Positions 25,953 through 34,587 of a stretch of DNA of 45,863 nucleotides are shown in pieces. Position numbers and translations under genes: made by a program. Every line of letters starts with the position of its first letter. Position 1 is the first letter of the stretch. The notes below the pieces were generated by a model that was given only the letters and a program-made list of their open reading frames with translations, was not told the DNA's origin and ran no database searches. This DNA is from Virgibacillus sp. AGTR (GTDB taxonomy: Bacteria > Bacillota > Bacilli > Bacillales > Amphibacillaceae): positions 1 through 45,863 of the forward strand of contig NZ_JAJERH010000032.1 in assembly GCF_016919725.2 (NCBI RefSeq), in the 5' to 3' direction.

Positions 25953-26890
25953 TGTACTTCACGCTTTACTTTTTTCAAAACAACTTCAGACAATGTACGA
26001 ATGAACTGGGGATGAACATTCGGCATTTCCGGACGATAGTATGTTGCTCCTAGCTCGTCACAAACTACTTTGCATTCATAATCATTATCAAATAGTACTT
26101 CTAAATGATCCGCAATAAAGCCGACAGGCGCATAGACAAATGTACGATGTCCCTTTTGCTCATAAAGATCTCTTGTTAGATCTTGTACATCAGGTCCAAG
26201 CCAAGGATCAGGAGTATTCCCTTCACTTTGCCAACCAATTTCATAATTACGAATACCCGTTTCTTTAGCAATTAACTTCGCTGTTTCTTCTAACTGTTGT
26301 GGGTATGGGTCACCATTTTGCAAGATTTTTTCTGGCAGGCTATGTGCTGAAACAATTAGGACTGCTTTTTCACGCTCATCCTCTGTCATTTTTTCGTAGA
26401 CAGCAGATATTTGATCTGCCCAATACTTAATAAATCCTGGCTCGTCATACCAGCTTTCTACAGAAGTAATGGATGTCACGCCATGCTTAGCAGCTTCATC
26501 ATTCGCTCGTTGATTATAAGATTTAACACTAAAGGTAGAATAGTGAGGAGCTAATACAATGGAAACAGCTTCCTCAATACCATCATTTGCCATTTGCTGT
26601 ACAGCATCCTCAATGAATGGTTCGATATGCTTTAGACCGATGTAAGCTTTAAATTCAACTTCATCCTGTAAAGCATTTAAATTTTCTTCTAATGCCGCTG
26701 CTTGCTGCTCTGTTATTTTTGCTAATGGAGAAATTCCGCCAATTGCTTTGTAACGATCTTTTAAATCCTGTAATGCAGCTTCATCTGGTTTTCTCCCATG
26801 GCGAATATGCGTGTAATAACGTTCGATATCCTCCTCTTTATAAGGTGTTCCATAAGCCATTACTAATAATCCCAATTTTTGTTTTCCCAT
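25949..26890 (-). CDS. hemH: Coproporphyrin ferrochelatase (HemH/CpfC)
   Basis: 313 residues, inserts ferrous iron into coproporphyrin III. The metal-site pair falls at His183 ([12 protein letters not shown]) and Glu264 ([12 protein letters not shown]) when the start is taken at 26890, the same numbers as B. subtilis HemH. This supports that start, which follows AGAGGTG; an ATG six codons upstream is rejected. Middle gene of hemEHY, 38 bp after hemE. Confidence 0.95.
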   Translation of the reverse strand: MGKQKLGLLVMAYGTPYKEEDIERYYTHIRHGRKPDEAALQDLKDRYKAIGGISPLAKITEQQAAALEENLNALQDEVEFKAYIGLKHIEPFIEDAVQQMANDGIEEAVSIVLAPHYSTFSVKSYNQRANDEAAKHGVTSITSVESWYDEPGFIKYWADQISAVYEKMTEDEREKAVLIVSAHSLPEKILQNGDPYPQQLEETAKLIAKETGIRNYEIGWQSEGNTPDPWLGPDVQDLTRDLYEQKGHRTFVYAPVGFIADHLEVLFDNDYECKVVCDELGATYYRPEMPNVHPQFIRTLSEVVLKKVKREVQ

Positions 26891-26928
26891 TACCAAGCAC
26901 CTCTTCATTTAGATTTCTTGCTTAAAGA

Positions 26929-27969
26929 TTATTTGTTCTTTCCTGTATATTCATGAATAAAGGCCGTCAGTTTTTCTAATGTAGCCGGTTTGATATCCGG
27001 CGTAACCCCGTGACCAAGGTTAAATACATGATTGCCATCTGCAAGGCCTTCATCCAGAATAGTTTTGGTTTTCGTTTTAATCATTTCCCAATTCGTTAGT
27101 AGAATCGTTGGATCAAGATTTCCTTGGACTACTTTGGTTACCCCGATTTGTCTAGCTTCAGCAATTGAGGTACGCCAATCCAAACCAATAACATCCACCG
27201 GCAAGTCATTCCATTCAAGTAATAAGTGCCGTGCACCAACCCCAAAAATGATTAGTGGTACTTGATGCTTTCTCAACTCGGAGAAAATACGCGTCATTAC
27301 TGGTTTTATAAACACACGATAATCAGCAGCATTTAAGTTACCTACCCAGGAATCGAAGATTTGAATAACTCGAGCTCCCGCTTCAACCTGGGCATCCACA
27401 TACGCTATCACCATATCTGATAGTTTGTCCATTAAAGCAAACCATGCATCTGCTTGCTGATACATGAATGCTTTCGTTTTATTGTAATTTTTAGAAGGTC
27501 CGCCTTCGATCATATAACTAGCTAACGTAAACGGGGCACCGCTAAATCCAATTAAAGGCACATCTAGCTGCTCTTCCGTCAATAGGCGAATTGTGTCCAA
27601 CACGTATGGAACATCTGCTTTCGGATTAATTGCACCAAGCTTTTCTACATCATGAAAAGATGTAATTGGATTATGAATAACTGGACCAATTCCCGATTTA
27701 ATTTCAACATCGACGCCAATAGCAGGTAATGGCGACATAATATCTTTATATAAAATCGCAGCATCCACGCCATAATTTTCAACGGGCAATCTAGTAACAT
27801 AGGCACATAATTCTGGTTGATGCGTAATTTCAAATAATGAATACTTCTCCTTTAGAGCCCTGTATTCTGGTTGGGATCTCCCCGCCTGACGCATAAACCA
27901 AGCTGGTGTATAATCGGTAACTTCCCCCTTATATGCGCGAATTATCGTATCATTTATTTTCTTTGACAT
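26929..27969 (-). CDS. hemE: Uroporphyrinogen decarboxylase
   Basis: 346 residues. Decarboxylates uroporphyrinogen III to coproporphyrinogen III in the cytosol. Signature [16 protein letters not shown] near 24-39 and [17 protein letters not shown] near 142-158. Active-site Asp is in [17 protein letters not shown] start at 27969 (MSKKIND...), behind AAAGGATGG; in-frame ATGs upstream lie before or on that site. First gene of the hemEHY operon. Confidence 0.95.
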   Translation of the reverse strand: MSKKINDTIIRAYKGEVTDYTPAWFMRQAGRSQPEYRALKEKYSLFEITHQPELCAYVTRLPVENYGVDAAILYKDIMSPLPAIGVDVEIKSGIGPVIHNPITSFHDVEKLGAINPKADVPYVLDTIRLLTEEQLDVPLIGFSGAPFTLASYMIEGGPSKNYNKTKAFMYQQADAWFALMDKLSDMVIAYVDAQVEAGARVIQIFDSWVGNLNAADYRVFIKPVMTRIFSELRKHQVPLIIFGVGARHLLLEWNDLPVDVIGLDWRTSIAEARQIGVTKVVQGNLDPTILLTNWEMIKTKTKTILDEGLADGNHVFNLGHGVTPDIKPATLEKLTAFIHEYTGKNK

Positions 27970-28071
27970 ACCATCCATCCTTTTCACGTACTTCATTAGC
28001 CACTAATAACTATATCGATTAATAGTAAACCTGTATAGTAATGCTTACTGATTGTCATGAATTTGTCTAAA

Positions 28072-30243
28072 TTACCACGTTAATTGTACTGATTTAGAGC
28101 GTTTACCTTCTACTTTTGTTAATGGGTTATAAGGAACAATATAATACCTTTTCGATCTAAATAATGCGTCATCGATCGTAAATTCTGTAACACCTTCAAC
28201 TTCGCCAATTCGCTCATCTATGCCAGCTTTATCACGGTAAATTCGATAGATGACACGTTTATCCGTAGACCCCTCCCATGTCAGCTTACCCCTTACTAGT
28301 GATATACTCCCAAAGGAATAACTAGCTTGTAAATTCTTGATTTCAGGGAGGACTATCGGCTTCGGAACAGCTGTAACCTTTTCTGGTTTTGTAAATGACT
28401 GGACAAGTGAATCCTGTTTATCCAACTCCGTTAAAATGCTTTTTACAAGCCTTGTTGGGTATTCACTACCACCAGTTAAGTAATGCTCCTTATCCGATTT
28501 ATCATATCCCATCCATAATGCCATGACGTATTCTGGTGTATAACCGGCAAACCACGCATCTTTTGTCTTTCCTTTGACTTGCAAATGTTGTGTCGACCCT
28601 GTCTTTCCAGCTAATGCTTTAGAAAAATCTCCAGCACTTGCAGTTCCACTGGCCACTGTTTCTATAAGCATCTCCGTCATGTTCCAGGCAACCTGGGAAT
28701 CAAACACTTTCGTAGACTTTGGCTTAGCATGGAATAATAGCTTTTGATTACGATTATAGATACGGTCTATCGCATTCGATTCGATCACTTTTCCTTTCCG
28801 TGGAAAAACGCTATAGCTTTCCATTAGCTCAATGGGGGTTATTCCCTCCGTCAGTCCTCCTAAGGCAATTGCAAGTCCTTCATCCTTTATAGAAAGGTTT
28901 AGTTTGCTTAAATATTGCTTAGCATTTGTGATGCCAATCTCATTTAAAAGCCAAACAGCCGGTGCATTTTTTGAGTGAATGACTGCATCATAAATAGAAA
29001 CAGCTCCTTCATAATTATCGTCATAATTTTTGGCCGTATAACCATCATAATCAATTTCTTGATCTGGTATAAGTGTATAAGGCTGAAATTTTTCTTTTTG
29101 CATCATAGCTGGTCCATATACTGCAATAGGCTTCATCGTCGAACCTGGTTGTCTTGATACTGTAGCACGGTTCAGGTCACCTAGTTGATAATCTCTACCT
29201 CCGATAATGGATACGATCTTTCCGGTTTTCTGCTCCATCATAGCAAAGGCTCCTTGTGTACCAGCAGTATTACCTGGGAAATAATTCTCGTTTTTAAACT
29301 GATCATATGCTACTTTTTGTGCAGTATCATTCATATTTACAATAATTCGATAGCCTCCGCGCTTCAGTTCTTCCAATGATAGATCATGCTCAGCTGCGGC
29401 TTCTTTCATGACAAAGTCAACATAGCTCGCAGCCCATGGTTTTGGATCCCATTTATTCACATCTAACCCAAGAGATCTCTGTTCCTCTTTAACGCGCTGT
29501 TCTGTAGTAATTACACCTGCATCCTCCATCGATCTTAAAACAGTATTACGTCTATCCTTAGCCTTGTCAGGGTGGTTTATTGGAGAATACCCATTTGGTG
29601 CCTTAGCAAGCCCTGCCAGCAAAGCTCCTTCGGCAATCGTTAATTCTTCAATTGGTTTGGAAAAGTAATAATTTGCAGCAGTTGCTACACCATATACCCC
29701 TTGTCCAAAATAAATTTCATTTAAGTACAATTCAAGAATGCGTTCCTTAGGAAGTGTTTGTTCTAGGTAAACAGCTGCCATCACTTCTTTCGTCTTACGT
29801 AACCATGTTTTATCATTCGTGAGAAACAGGTTCTTAGCAAGCTGTTGTGTGATGGTGCTAGCTCCTTCCACTTTACTCATTGCAATAATATCTTTGTATA
29901 TCGCCCGAAACACAGAACGGAAATCGACACCAGCATGACCATAAAACCGCTTATCTTCAATCGAAATAAACGCCTCTTGAACATGCTTTGGGATATCAGC
30001 AAGTGAAGCAAGGGTGCGGTTCTCATTGTATAATCGACCTATGATTTCTCCATCCTCAGTTTCAATCGTAGTTGTAGCATTTAATAAAAATTTCTCATCA
30101 TCAACTACTAGCCTACCTGCAAATACAATGGCAGCAAAACTTAAGAATCCAATAAAAATAATAAATAGACAGCTATAAAGTATTACCTTTAATTTACGAA
30201 CAAGGTGGGAACGCTTGGACTTCCTTCTTTCTATTCTGCTCAT
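28072..30243 (-). CDS. pbpF: Class A penicillin-binding protein (PbpF-like)
   Basis: 723 residues, bifunctional peptidoglycan synthase on the outer membrane face. Cytoplasmic basic tail, one transmembrane anchor (about 20-42), GT51 glycosyltransferase with Glu96 in EAFISIEDKRFYGHAG and STITQQLAKNLF, then a transpeptidase with STMK at 368-371, SKN at 424-426 and KTGST at 547-551, and a C-terminal FN3-like segment (about 635-723). Start at 30243, behind AGAGGTGA. It lies just upstream of hemE in the same direction, as in B. subtilis. 28000-28071 between them holds no terminator. Confidence 0.93.
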   Translation of the reverse strand: MSRIERRKSKRSHLVRKLKVILYSCLFIIFIGFLSFAAIVFAGRLVVDDEKFLLNATTTIETEDGEIIGRLYNENRTLASLADIPKHVQEAFISIEDKRFYGHAGVDFRSVFRAIYKDIIAMSKVEGASTITQQLAKNLFLTNDKTWLRKTKEVMAAVYLEQTLPKERILELYLNEIYFGQGVYGVATAANYYFSKPIEELTIAEGALLAGLAKAPNGYSPINHPDKAKDRRNTVLRSMEDAGVITTEQRVKEEQRSLGLDVNKWDPKPWAASYVDFVMKEAAAEHDLSLEELKRGGYRIIVNMNDTAQKVAYDQFKNENYFPGNTAGTQGAFAMMEQKTGKIVSIIGGRDYQLGDLNRATVSRQPGSTMKPIAVYGPAMMQKEKFQPYTLIPDQEIDYDGYTAKNYDDNYEGAVSIYDAVIHSKNAPAVWLLNEIGITNAKQYLSKLNLSIKDEGLAIALGGLTEGITPIELMESYSVFPRKGKVIESNAIDRIYNRNQKLLFHAKPKSTKVFDSQVAWNMTEMLIETVASGTASAGDFSKALAGKTGSTQHLQVKGKTKDAWFAGYTPEYVMALWMGYDKSDKEHYLTGGSEYPTRLVKSILTELDKQDSLVQSFTKPEKVTAVPKPIVLPEIKNLQASYSFGSISLVRGKLTWEGSTDKRVIYRIYRDKAGIDERIGEVEGVTEFTIDDALFRSKRYYIVPYNPLTKVEGKRSKSVQLTW

Positions 30244-30369
30244 TTGTTCACCTCTACACATTCACACCTACATTATACGACACAAATCTACAATCTTAAA
30301 GTTTTATACTTCATATTAATTAATAATTATTTCAAATAGATTCTAAAGAAAGATTTATGTGAATGCAAA

Positions 30370-30412
30370 CAAAAAACAACCCCTATAGCAAAGCAGAGTT
30401 TGTTTTAATCAC
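30370..30412 (-). terminator. Terminator of the YfjL-like gene
   Basis: AACAAACTC / GGGGTTGTT stem with one mismatch, followed by six T on the minus strand, overlapping the stop codon region. Confidence 0.5.
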
Positions 30413-30915
30413 GATTAAAGATTAACTGATTTGTTAGATAACCATTATTTATAATTTCTTCTAAAATTTTCTCCTTCACTGATTCTTCTACTTTATATTC
30501 TGTCCAAACATTTATCTCAAGCTCTTTAGCTTGTAGTGATATTAGTTCAACAGAAATCTTAGCTTTGGAAAGATGCATGTCGATGATGGCAGTTACATCA
30601 GCTTGTGCTGCTTGAGTTATTTTCTCAATATCATATGCATCACTAATTTTTTTGTCGGCGATATTCTCACCAACATAAAACAATAATTCAGGTTCACTGA
30701 CCTCATATGCAGTAGCATGATACGCTCCATGCATCACATCAAAAGAAAGTTCTTTAATAAGGAAGTTGCTATCGTATTTAGCTTCTAAATAATCCCTAAA
30801 ACTAGCTTTGGCATTGGCCATCCCCCATGGTGTTCCATGAGCAACAAAAAATAAGACATATAGATAAAACCAAAAGAATGGTGACCGTAATTAACACGTT
30901 TTTAGAAAGTTTCAT
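30405..30915 (-). pseudogene. YfjL-like exported protein gene, frameshifted in a T6 tract
   Basis: Two pieces in different frames. From 30915 an ATG with AAAGGTGG upstream encodes MKLSKNVLITVTILLVLSI, a signal or anchor helix, and hits a TAG near 30805. The second frame holds VAHGTPWGMANAKASFRDYL and then 125 residues to 30405. Removing one T from the T6 run (A6 at 30846-30851 on the plus strand) joins them in one frame just before the GTPWG motif that follows the helix in YfjL-like proteins. An internal ATG at 30821 could start a 138-residue product, but its ribosome-binding match is only 1 nt away. Function unknown. It may be a pseudogene, a sequencing error or slippage-controlled. Confidence 0.7.
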
Positions 30916-31007
30916 AGTGCTTCCACCTTTCCTAGTGTATAGCATAGCATATTTTCTAAATTGACAAATATTTATTTTCCACGTGTAAGATTTAATAAGA
31001 AAAGATA

Positions 31008-31038
31008 TTGACTAACTAGTATCTGTATAGGGTATGAT
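31008..31038 (+). promoter_or_regulatory. Probable promoter of hmoB
   Basis: TTGACT, 19-bp spacer, TATGAT, 34 bp before the start codon. No Fur box was recognised in the 30916-31071 intergenic region. Confidence 0.45.
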
Positions 31039-31071
31039 GACTATAAGAGCATTCAAGAAAGGGGAAATATA

Positions 31072-31566
31072 ATGAAAGCTTTTATGACTAATGGAACTGC
31101 AGATTTTCTAAAGAAGCTTGAAGAAAAACATACGGATAAACAACTTTGGATCATGAGTTCAAATTCAGGATCACTTGCCTATTATGAAGATGAAAAGAAA
31201 AGCATATTTGCATCAGGAAGAGAATACGACATTCTAATCCACAAAGGAAATTTACAGGAAGAGGGATATGTCGTTATGAATAATATTCCAGTAACGGAAG
31301 AGGGGCAGCCAGTATTCGAGGATCGTTTTAAAAAACGTAAACACGAAGTAGACATGATGCCTGGCTTTCAAGCATTCCGGTTGTTAAAGCCCAAAAAAGG
31401 GAATACGTACGTTGTATTCACACAATGGAAGTCAGTACAAGATTTTGAAAACTGGAAAAACTCGGATCAGTTTAAGCAATCCCATAAAGGACAATCAACA
31501 AAACCACCGGCTTATTTCGCAGATAGACCATTCCTTACTACGTATCATATGTTAAGTGACGAATAA
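31072..31566 (+). CDS. hmoB: Heme-degrading monooxygenase HmoB
   Basis: 164 residues. HmoB (YhgC) opens heme with oxygen and releases iron. N-terminal extension (1-65) followed by an ABM ferredoxin-like domain (about 66-160) with EDRFKKRKHEVDMMPGFQAFRLL, then TYVVFTQWKSVQDFENWKNS, and the His in FKQSHKGQ as candidate heme ligand. AAAGGGG lies 7 nt before the ATG. Its place beside pbpF and hemEHY is the same as in B. subtilis and sets heme breakdown next to heme synthesis. Confidence 0.9.
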   Translation: MKAFMTNGTADFLKKLEEKHTDKQLWIMSSNSGSLAYYEDEKKSIFASGREYDILIHKGNLQEEGYVVMNNIPVTEEGQPVFEDRFKKRKHEVDMMPGFQAFRLLKPKKGNTYVVFTQWKSVQDFENWKNSDQFKQSHKGQSTKPPAYFADRPFLTTYHMLSDE

Positions 31567-31596
31567 GGATATACTAAACTGGGGAGGTCTCAGAAG

Positions 31597-31704
31597 ATGC
31601 ATTTTCAACACAGTTGGAATAAAATACCTTTCTATGGACAGTTATTCAGCATCCTCGTGAGGTCACGAATTCCGGGGATTTTTACACGATTGCCTTTCCC
31701 ATAG
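31597..31704 (+). CDS. 35-codon ORF after hmoB, possibly the stump of a gene
   Basis: ATG behind a strong GGGGAGGT site, 30 bp after hmoB. The first codons read MHFQHSWNKIPFYGQLFS; the rest is not convincing coding sequence and overlaps a remnant ORF on the other strand. It could be the start of a gene cut off by the insertion of the material at 31638-32080. No family recognised. Confidence 0.25.
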   Translation: MHFQHSWNKIPFYGQLFSILVRSRIPGIFTRLPFP

Positions 31705-31862
31705 TAGGTTGGACATATTCTATGCCCATATGAACACTTGTAGATTCCCTCGTTATAATCCGTAATTAATGGAACTTCCTCTATGTTGTCTTTGCTTAGA
31801 TACCTTTGATATTCACAACCATTATTGGGGATAAACAAAACACCTAATGATGGAAGTTTCAC
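31632..31862 (-). pseudogene. Coding remnant of unknown origin
   Basis: An open stretch of about 76 codons on the minus strand with protein-like composition (PSLGVLFIPNNG, PLITDYNEGIYKCSYGHRI, then KIPGIRDLTRMLNNCP and stop). It has a GTG first codon with no ribosome binding site and an in-frame stop eight codons upstream. The C-x-Y-G-H and C-P-T spacing recalls transposase or zinc-knuckle fragments, but I do not recognise a family. 31863-32013 holds no gene. Confidence 0.25.
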
Positions 31863-32013
31863 TTTATACAGTAATTTTCAAGAATAGTCGTTTCTGAATC
31901 CGCAGCGAATATACACTGCTTTTGTCGATACGGACCTTTCTCTAAAGTTTATAGCACATATTCTATGTACCACAAGGGTGACCTAAAAGCCTTTAAACCA
32001 ATCGAACATTTAC

Positions 32014-32081
32014 TGGCAGCCGCCCCCACTTACCTATATTGAGATTTCACCTTATTACTTGAAGTGGGGGATTACTGCCAG
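32014..32081. other. Strong two-part stem-loop
   Basis: Outer stem CTGGCAG (32014-32020) / CTGCCAG (32075-32081) and inner stem CCCCCACTT (32024-32032) / AAGTGGGGG (32062-32070), all perfect, with a 29-nt loop and no U-tract. This resembles the subterminal hairpins of IS200/IS605-type elements more than a terminator, but no transposase is nearby. Confidence 0.6.
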
Positions 32082-32164
32082 CTATATGTGGAATACAGCC
32101 TCTTTCTAAACCATAAGAAAAACGGAGCAAAATTCGCTCAGTCCTTATCACTAAATGCTCAGAT

Positions 32165-32400
32165 TTACGCTTCCTCTAGTAGCTATTATGGAATAATAGC
32201 TACTGCTTGCTTGACCACCACTCCGGCTTGCCCACTTCCCTTTCCGTGGGGTTTGTCCTTCAGCTAACTTTTTTAGCAAAACCCGCTCAAAAAAGTGGAT
32301 CTTCAGGTCAAACATTTCCCACAGGAGTTGAAGCGACCGGCCTTCGCTATTATCAGGCTCTACAACGCTAGCATGAAGTAACACAGCTGTTTTTATACTC
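32165..32400 (+). repeat. Dispersed palindromic repeat, copy
   Basis: Starts with a perfect 12-bp hairpin AGTAGCTATTAT / ATAATAGCTACT with a 3-nt loop (32178-32204). It then shares TTTCCGTGGGG, TTCAGCTAACT, GTGGATCTTC and CAGGAGT with the repeat at 19752-20042 in the same order. Short open frames on both strands across it are not genes. Confidence 0.65.
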
Positions 32401-32464
32401 ACGGATAGCGATTTTCACTTTACCCATTGTAAAAAAAGTCAACCTATTTCTTATGACAAGAATT

Positions 32465-32690
32465 GTTGCACTTTCTCATAGCGGAGACGAATTACGTAGA
32501 CTCCTGCGGGATTAGCGCGAGCCGAAAATCCACTTTGCAACGTGTTCTTCTTTGCAAAGTTAGTTGAGGCCGTGCCCGTGGAAAGCGAAGTAATTAGTCG
32601 GAGCATTGCCAATATACATCAAACATTTCAAAATAACTACTTGGCTTAACCAGTCATTGCACTGATTTTATACTTTCTTAACTTATAAGA
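32465..32690 (-). repeat. Dispersed palindromic repeat, inverted copy with 60-bp tail
   Basis: Reverse orientation relative to 19752-20042: on the minus strand it reads CCACGGGCACGGCCTCAACT, GTGGATTTTCGG and CAGGAGTCTACG. An internal stem ACTTTGCAA / TTTGCAAAGT is present. The tail 32627-32685 is the near-identical partner of window bases 1-60. 32400-32464 between the copies shows nothing else. Confidence 0.7.
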
Positions 32691-32692
32691 AA

Positions 32693-32722
32693 AGCAAGCT
32701 AACTGTCATACAGTTGCTTGCT
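32693..32722 (-). terminator. Terminator of the bdbC-thioredoxin operon
   Basis: AGCAAGC / GCTTGCT with inner ACTG / CAGT, followed by TTTTCTTA on the minus strand, 60 bp past the stop of the thioredoxin-like gene and next to the repeat tail. Confidence 0.65.
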
Positions 32723-32781
32723 CTCGTTTACTAATTTTTTATAACTGTTAAACCATGATTATGAAAAAAATACATGACTTA

Positions 32782-33261
32782 CTAGTTTTTTACATATTGA
32801 TCAAAAAACGATTGAAAATTTTCTTCCCCTTTATCTCCTACAATACGAGCTACTTCTTTACCACCTTCGAAATGAATTAAGGTTGGAGTTGATTCTATTC
32901 CATACGCACTCCACTGATCATTAAATTCACGAAGATTCATTTTTTTCATATCCACGTTATTATCTTCAGCCAATGGCACAAGATAAGGCGTTGTATTCTG
33001 ACAATGTACACATAATGGATCATAAAAATAGACAGTAACTGGATCGCCACTCTCCACCTTTTGACTTAAGTCATCTGGTAGAATTTGATTCCCGTAATTT
33101 GGATCATCTAACTGATCAATTGTCCCTTGATGAAGCTCCTTGTCACCATAAGGATTTTCATTTGACTCAACCGTTTTATTATTTTTATAATCAATAACAA
33201 AATATAGACCGGCAAATAATAGTACGATAACGCCAATAAATACTAGCATTTTTTTCTTCAC
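32782..33261 (-). CDS. Membrane-anchored thioredoxin-like thiol oxidoreductase (BdbA/TlpA-like)
   Basis: 159 residues. N-terminal transmembrane anchor (about 5-23), then an extracellular thioredoxin fold with CVHC at 84-87 in FYDPLCVHCQNT and the cis-Pro in ESTPTLIHF. Likely the thiol-disulfide partner of the BdbC/DsbB-like protein encoded directly upstream, oxidising exported proteins. The GTG start follows the bdbC stop with no gap, behind AAAGGAG, so translation is coupled. Confidence 0.85.
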   Translation of the reverse strand: MKKKMLVFIGVIVLLFAGLYFVIDYKNNKTVESNENPYGDKELHQGTIDQLDDPNYGNQILPDDLSQKVESGDPVTVYFYDPLCVHCQNTTPYLVPLAEDNNVDMKKMNLREFNDQWSAYGIESTPTLIHFEGGKEVARIVGDKGEENFQSFFDQYVKN

Positions 33262-33696
33262 TTATTTCATCTCCTTTTGCTCTTTCCATAAAATAAGGTG
33301 TAACACAAAAATAATGATGAATGCAGTACCTGCTAAAAACGGTATGGATACAAAACCAAAGTAGTTTACATAAGTAAGGTTACACGGAACAAGACCACAA
33401 GCTCCTCCTGTATCCTGCAATGCTGGTAACTTTTGCACCAAATAGTGGTAGGTTGAAACAAACATTCCAATTCCACTCATAATTAATCCGGGCAAAGCAA
33501 TGGAAAGGTCTTTCTTTACTGCTGCAACACCATAGATAATGACTAATGGATACATTAATATGCGCTGAAACCAGCAAAGCTCACACGGTTCATAGTTCAT
33601 AACTTCTGAAAAAAATAAGCTTCCTAGCAGTGCAATAAAAGCCTGAGCCCAAATAAGTAATAATAAATTCTCTGCTCTTTTAGAAATTTTCCCCAT
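33262..33696 (-). CDS. bdbC: Disulfide oxidoreductase BdbC (DsbB family)
   Basis: 144 residues, four transmembrane helices. Passes electrons from the thioredoxin-like partner to quinone. The two active pairs are CELC (Cys38, Cys41) after the first helix and CGLVPC (Cys100, Cys105) in the second external loop; the arginine of WFQRILMYP near the quinone site is present. Start at 33696 (MGKISKRAEN), behind AAAGGA; the longer frame of 21 extra codons precedes it. Pairs with the downstream gene. 33760-33939 upstream shows no gene. Confidence 0.9.
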   Translation of the reverse strand: MGKISKRAENLLLLIWAQAFIALLGSLFFSEVMNYEPCELCWFQRILMYPLVIIYGVAAVKKDLSIALPGLIMSGIGMFVSTYHYLVQKLPALQDTGGACGLVPCNLTYVNYFGFVSIPFLAGTAFIIIFVLHLILWKEQKEMK

Positions 33697-33939
33697 CGAA
33701 GAAGTCCTTTCTTTTTTGATAGGATCGACACCAAAATACTGTTCTTTATAAGTAAGCACCCTTTAAAAGCACAACAGTGGATAATATGCAGTCAAGGAAC
33801 TATAAAGTCAGTCTTATCGCACTATCGAATACTATCCTATTAGTTTACTACATATGTATTATACAAATCTAGGGGGTGAATGACAAAAGGCTAGCTTAAA
33901 ATCACTCCTATTCTGTGACAATTTTATGAAATTTGCTAG

Positions 33940-34572
33940 TTAATTACCTGACAAATGATTACGATGAACATACACAGCAGCTTGTGTACGATCATGGACC
34001 TCTAGTTTAGATAAAATATTACTCACATGTGTCTTTACCGTTTTAATACCAATAAATAATTTCTCACTAATTTCTTGATTGGTCATTCCATTGCCAATAC
34101 ATAATAACACCTCTAATTCACGTTCTGTTAATTCATCATGCCGTTTTTTTTCAACAGAACGAAAGCTCGACATCATTTTTCCAGCTACTTTCGGCTCAAT
34201 CACTGTTTCACCTGCAGCAGCCTTTTTAATTGCGTCCGTAATCTCAGTAGCTGAAGATGTCTTTAATAGATAGCTAAAAGCACCTGCTTCTAGTGCTGGA
34301 AATACCTGCTCATCATCATAGTAACTTGTCAAGATAATGATCCTACATGGAGGATTCGTAGCCATGATTTTCTGTGTGGCATCAATACCAGTTCCATCCT
34401 CCATAATTAAGTCCATTAACACGACATCTGGCTTGGTTTCACGAATAAGTTCTACTCCTTCATTACCACTTGAAGCTTCCCCTACTACATCTATAGCATC
34501 GTCTGTTTGCAAATATGCAGTTAATCCCTTCCTCACGATTTCATGATCGTCTACAACAACCACTCGTATCAT
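33940..34572 (-). CDS. liaR: Response regulator LiaR
   Basis: 210 residues, NarL/LuxR-type regulator. Receiver with Asp8/Asp9 and phospho-acceptor Asp54 in VVLMDLIMEDG, Thr in ILTSYYDD and Lys in YLLKTSS. C-terminal LuxR HTH from about 148 (LTERELEVLLCIGNGMTNQE, then IKTVKTHVSNILSKL). LiaR/VraR activates cell-envelope stress genes after phosphorylation by LiaS. Last gene of MFS-liaF-liaS-liaR, 15 bp after liaS. Confidence 0.92.
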   Translation of the reverse strand: MIRVVVVDDHEIVRKGLTAYLQTDDAIDVVGEASSGNEGVELIRETKPDVVLMDLIMEDGTGIDATQKIMATNPPCRIIILTSYYDDEQVFPALEAGAFSYLLKTSSATEITDAIKKAAAGETVIEPKVAGKMMSSFRSVEKKRHDELTERELEVLLCIGNGMTNQEISEKLFIGIKTVKTHVSNILSKLEVHDRTQAAVYVHRNHLSGN

Positions 34573-34587
34573 CGCCTCATTCCCCCT

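Noticed and set aside
30916-31071. Fur box controlling hmoB
   Set aside because: I looked for a GATAATGATwATCATTATC-like palindrome between the YfjL-like gene and hmoB and found none; only an ordinary promoter pair is visible.
32014-32081. Hairpin as an intrinsic terminator
   Set aside because: No U-tract on either strand and no gene ending nearby; the two-part stem with a 29-nt loop is unlike the terminators elsewhere in the window.
32064-32402. Overlapping short frames on both strands in the 32.1-32.4 kb region
   Set aside because: They lie within the hairpin and dispersed repeat; the open frames follow from the repeat composition and are not preserved in the other copies.
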